Positions 6,419 to 7,907 of a stretch of 7,907 nt of DNA are shown here, piece after piece. Source of the stretch: an uncultured Clostridia bacterium (GTDB taxonomy: Bacteria > Bacillota > Clostridia > Saccharofermentanales > DTU023); NCBI GenBank assembly GCA_937922005.1, contig CAKZWV010000046.1, forward strand, positions 1 to 7,907. The letters run 5' to 3'. The translations under genes were made by a program, and so were the position numbers. The notes beneath the pieces are model-generated. The model was given only the letters and a program-made list of their open reading frames with translations, was not told where the DNA came from and did no database searches. Numbering within the stretch: position 1 is the stretch's first letter; each line of letters starts with the position of its first letter.

Positions 6419-7132
6419 TTACTTCAACTCAAGCTGAGAACCATCGTAGTTCCACTCAAACTCAACGGTCTGCTTTTCATAGAATTTCTCAGCAGCGCTC
6501 TTTCCATCTGAATTGGCAATCGGAATACCTGTCTCGGGGTCAACATGCAGGAGGTAGTCGTCAGAAGGAGTAATTTCCAATTGGATTTTATACTTACCAA
6601 CCTTAATTTCGCCCTTTTTGATGTTAATGCCATAGTGGGGACCGTCATCAGCATTCATAGGCATAAAGTTACCGGATGTTACTTCTTTGCCACTTTCATC
6701 CAAGACCTTATAATCTACTGTCAGATAGGCCGGCCAAATATCTTCACCGGCACCAAAACCATATTGTTTAGCCGCTTCCGGAGTCAGATGAATATCGGCC
6801 TCTAAGTGCATATCGGATTCAGCTGCACTAGGTTGACGGCCTTCCGGCACCATATCAACACCTTGGAAGTAGACCATCTCAACCTGGAAAGGACCAACGA
6901 TTTGACCTTCCCCAATGGGAATCTCCAAGAAACCAGATTCACCCGGCTTTTCAGCATCAACAGCCTTGCCGACCTCTTTGTCGTCAGCCTTTTCAGCTAC
7001 TGTAGAAGCTGCTTCACTGGCCGTAGGTGCCGCTGAAGCTACTTCCTTCTTTCCCTTGTCGCTGCAACTGCTGACAACAAAGGTTGTTAACATGACACCG
7101 ACCATGACAAACGCTAATAATATCTTTTTCAT
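6419..7132 (-). CDS. P19/Tpd-family iron-binding lipoprotein
   Basis: This is a 237-residue extracytoplasmic metal-binding protein of the P19 family (Campylobacter P19, E. coli FetP), which captures iron, with a copper site, for the partner FTR1 permease. ATG 7132 is chosen because GGAGG lies 6 bases upstream and a lipoprotein signal follows at once (MKK, hydrophobic core, VSSC, lipidated Cys23). The frame is open 35 codons further up, but that extension has no signal and no ribosome site. Residues 24-66 are a hydrophilic Ala/Glu/Lys/Ser tether, then the P19 domain (about 67-230). Likely ligands by family comparison are H109 and E111 in MHLEAD, M159, D163 and H166 in FMPMNADDGPHYG, and H196 in LLHVDPETG, so the metal site looks complete. 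It follows the FTR1 gene by 237 bases. Lipid anchoring replaces the free periplasmic form of Gram-negatives. Confidence 0.94.
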   Translation of the reverse strand: MKKILLAFVMVGVMLTTFVVSSCSDKGKKEVASAAPTASEAASTVAEKADDKEVGKAVDAEKPGESGFLEIPIGEGQIVGPFQVEMVYFQGVDMVPEGRQPSAAESDMHLEADIHLTPEAAKQYGFGAGEDIWPAYLTVDYKVLDESGKEVTSGNFMPMNADDGPHYGINIKKGEIKVGKYKIQLEITPSDDYLLHVDPETGIPIANSDGKSAAEKFYEKQTVEFEWNYDGSQLELK

Positions 7133-7138
7133 TTTGTT

Positions 7139-7143
7139 CCTCC
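7139..7143 (-). promoter_or_regulatory. Ribosome binding site for the P19-like gene
   Basis: GGAGG on the minus strand, 6 bases before ATG 7132. It decides the start in favour of the Met that begins the lipoprotein signal and against the longer frame from 7237. Confidence 0.8.
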
Positions 7144-7229
7144 ATATTACTATGTAGTCAAATTTTTTATAACATAACCTGATTCTCAGTCGCTCCAAAC
7201 CGTTACGGGCTAGGCTCATCTGATAATTC

Positions 7230-7241
7230 GGTAACATTACC
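7230..7241. promoter_or_regulatory. Palindrome next to a candidate -10; possible operator
   Basis: GGTAACATTACC has 5-base arms (GGTAA/TTACC) around two bases. It lies directly downstream of the candidate -10 at 7243-7248, about where transcription would start. The flanks resemble iron-repressor sites only partly: GATAAT precedes it on the plus strand as in Fur boxes, and TAGGT-A on the minus strand recalls DtxR sites. Iron control would make sense, but the match is too loose to name a regulator. Confidence 0.3.
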
Positions 7242-7242
7242 T

Positions 7243-7272
7243 ATAATAAGTGCGAGCTTTTCCTACCTCCAA
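7243..7272 (-). promoter_or_regulatory. Candidate promoter ahead of the P19-like gene
   Basis: On the minus strand TATTAT (7248-7243, 5 of 6 to the -10 consensus) lies 18 bases after TTGGAG (7272-7267, only 3 of 6 to the -35 consensus). It would give a leader of about 100 bases before ATG 7132 and let the P19-like gene be transcribed separately from FTR1. The weak -35 overlaps the foldable element at 7253-7368, so the two readings compete. Confidence 0.3.
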
Positions 7273-7368
7273 ACTTGGGCCTTACCAAGTAGGTCTCGGC
7301 TTTACCCGGTCGATAAGGGCCGGTCCTAGGCTCGAGCAGTGGGTCTCATCCCGGCCGAGAAGCCCTCG
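7253..7368 (-). other. GC-rich, highly foldable intergenic element (possible structured leader or intercistronic RNA)
   Basis: Read on the minus strand, this stretch just after the FTR1 stop nests several helices. CGAG-GG-CTT (7368-7360) can close against AAGCTCG (7259-7253). CTCGGC (7359-7354) pairs with GCCGAG (7300-7295). ACTTGG (7290-7285) pairs with CCAAGT (7278-7273) around a 6-base loop, extended by ACCT (7294-7291) with AGGT (7268-7265). GGCCGG and CCGGCC can also pair inside. No T-run follows, so it is not an intrinsic terminator. I recognise no known riboswitch class. It could be a processing or stability element, or an undescribed regulatory RNA. Confidence 0.4.
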
Positions 7369-7369
7369 T

Positions 7370-7907
7370 TTACTCTGCCAACGAGGTCGACTCTACAGCC
7401 GGCGCTCCCTCTTTTTTAGCCAACATTTCCTCTTTTATCCGTCTTGTTTTAAAAATATGCGACAGAACAATCCACGCCGATGTAATCAAGATCATGATTT
7501 GCGGGATTAAGGTTTCAGCCCGGTCGTATATGCCCAGCAACTCGATGTTGAAGCCGTTTAAGGCAGGGATGGTGGTTGACCCGGAAATCACGCCGGCCTC
7601 ACTGAGTTCCTTCACGCCTTTACCCATGAAGCTGATGCAAAGGATATAGAGCAGGATACTGGTTGCCAAAAAAAAGGGACGGAGCGGCAGGCGAACAGAG
7701 GTAAAGCGGAGCGCCAAGTAAACAACAACCAACAAGACCAGAGCCGCAGCAAAGCCTAAGATTGCATAGCTTGTGTCAGTCATACCGCCACCTAGACTTG
7801 CCTTGTAGAAGAGGATTAACTCGGCCCCTTCTCTGATAACTGCCAAGAAAGCCGCACCGATCAGGCCATACATACTGCGACGGTCGACTGATTTTTGTAC
7901 TTGAGTC
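7370..7907 (-). CDS. FTR1-family iron permease, C-terminal part (cut by window edge)
   Basis: The frame is open from the right edge to TAA 7372-7370, giving the last 178 residues of an FTR1/EfeU-type iron permease; its N-terminal half lies outside the window. Numbering visible residues from the edge, the first helix (about 13-34) carries REGAE (25-29), the second of the two REGxE iron-translocation motifs of this family. Further helices lie at about 50-70, 82-100 and 140-165. FMGKGVKELSEAGVI is the typical FTR1 stretch after the penultimate helix group. The tail is hydrophilic (KTRRIKEEM...). The internal Met at 7873 is not the start, because the reading frame and family similarity (QVQKSVDRRS) continue upstream of it. 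It should accept iron from the P19-like lipoprotein encoded next and carry it into the cell. FTR1 proteins act on ferric iron, often after an oxidation or redox step. Confidence 0.93.
   Translation of the reverse strand, partial: TQVQKSVDRRSMYGLIGAAFLAVIREGAELILFYKASLGGGMTDTSYAILGFAAALVLLVVVYLALRFTSVRLPLRPFFLATSILLYILCISFMGKGVKELSEAGVISGSTTIPALNGFNIELLGIYDRAETLIPQIMILITSAWIVLSHIFKTRRIKEEMLAKKEGAPAVESTSLAE

Noticed and set aside
7170..7198. Second TTGGAG (7198-7193) upstream of an AT-rich stretch, considered as a promoter closer to the P19-like gene.
   Set aside because: No good -10 hexamer falls at 16-18 bases spacing; the AT-rich TATAAA lies too far away.
7133..7237. A 35-codon N-terminal extension of the P19-like gene starting at ATG 7237.
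   Set aside because: It lacks a good ribosome binding site and would bury the lipoprotein signal. GGAGG plus MKK and a lipobox at 7132 make the shorter start clearly better.
7253..7368. Reading the structured gap as a tRNA gene or an intrinsic terminator.
   Set aside because: No T-arm consensus or acceptor stem on either strand, and no T-run after the helices.

Overview
The window looks like part of a bacterial iron-acquisition operon, read entirely from the minus strand (right to left in these coordinates). The genes are tightly packed, most start behind strong AGGAGG-type ribosome binding sites, base composition is intermediate, and the P19-like and FMN-binding proteins both carry lipoprotein signal peptides. 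A lipid-anchored P19 with a long hydrophilic tether fits a Gram-positive (Firmicutes-like) host better than a proteobacterium. The lineage is an inference and I cannot name a species.

In transcription order the genes are: the 3' half of an FTR1-family iron permease (entering at 7907, ending at 7370); a P19/Tpd-family iron-binding lipoprotein (7132-6419); a polytopic membrane protein with a C-terminal cysteine-rich DUF2318 domain (6229-4919); two FtsX/MacB-type ABC permeases (4917-3634 and 3630-2380); their probable ATPase (2273-1572); an FMN-binding-domain lipoprotein (1533-1072); a four-helix DUF4418-type membrane protein (963-469); and the N-terminal third of a third FtsX-like permease running off the left edge (382-1).

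The FTR1-P19-DUF2318-permease-permease-ATPase order matches the known P19/FTR1 (FetMP-type) iron systems of Campylobacter and some enterobacteria. There P19 binds iron (and copper) outside the membrane, FTR1 carries iron across it, and the ABC and thiol-redox components are accessory. In this window an FMN-binding lipoprotein follows the ATPase, at the point where the proteobacterial clusters carry thioredoxin-like genes. That suggests electrons for iron reduction or handling may pass through a covalently bound flavin and the DUF2318 cysteine domain. This is inference. The DUF4418 gene and the left-edge permease look like the start of a second ABC module.

The non-coding parts hold some structure. 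The FTR1-P19 gap (7133-7369) has a GC-rich, strongly foldable stretch (7253-7368), followed by a candidate promoter -10 and an adjoining palindrome. The P19-DUF2318 gap has stem-loops that could attenuate transcription (6337-6394). A strong stem-loop lies between the FMN-binding and DUF4418 genes (1034-1065). I see no tRNA, rRNA, CRISPR array, insertion sequence or plus-strand gene. No gene-free stretch exceeds 300 bases.
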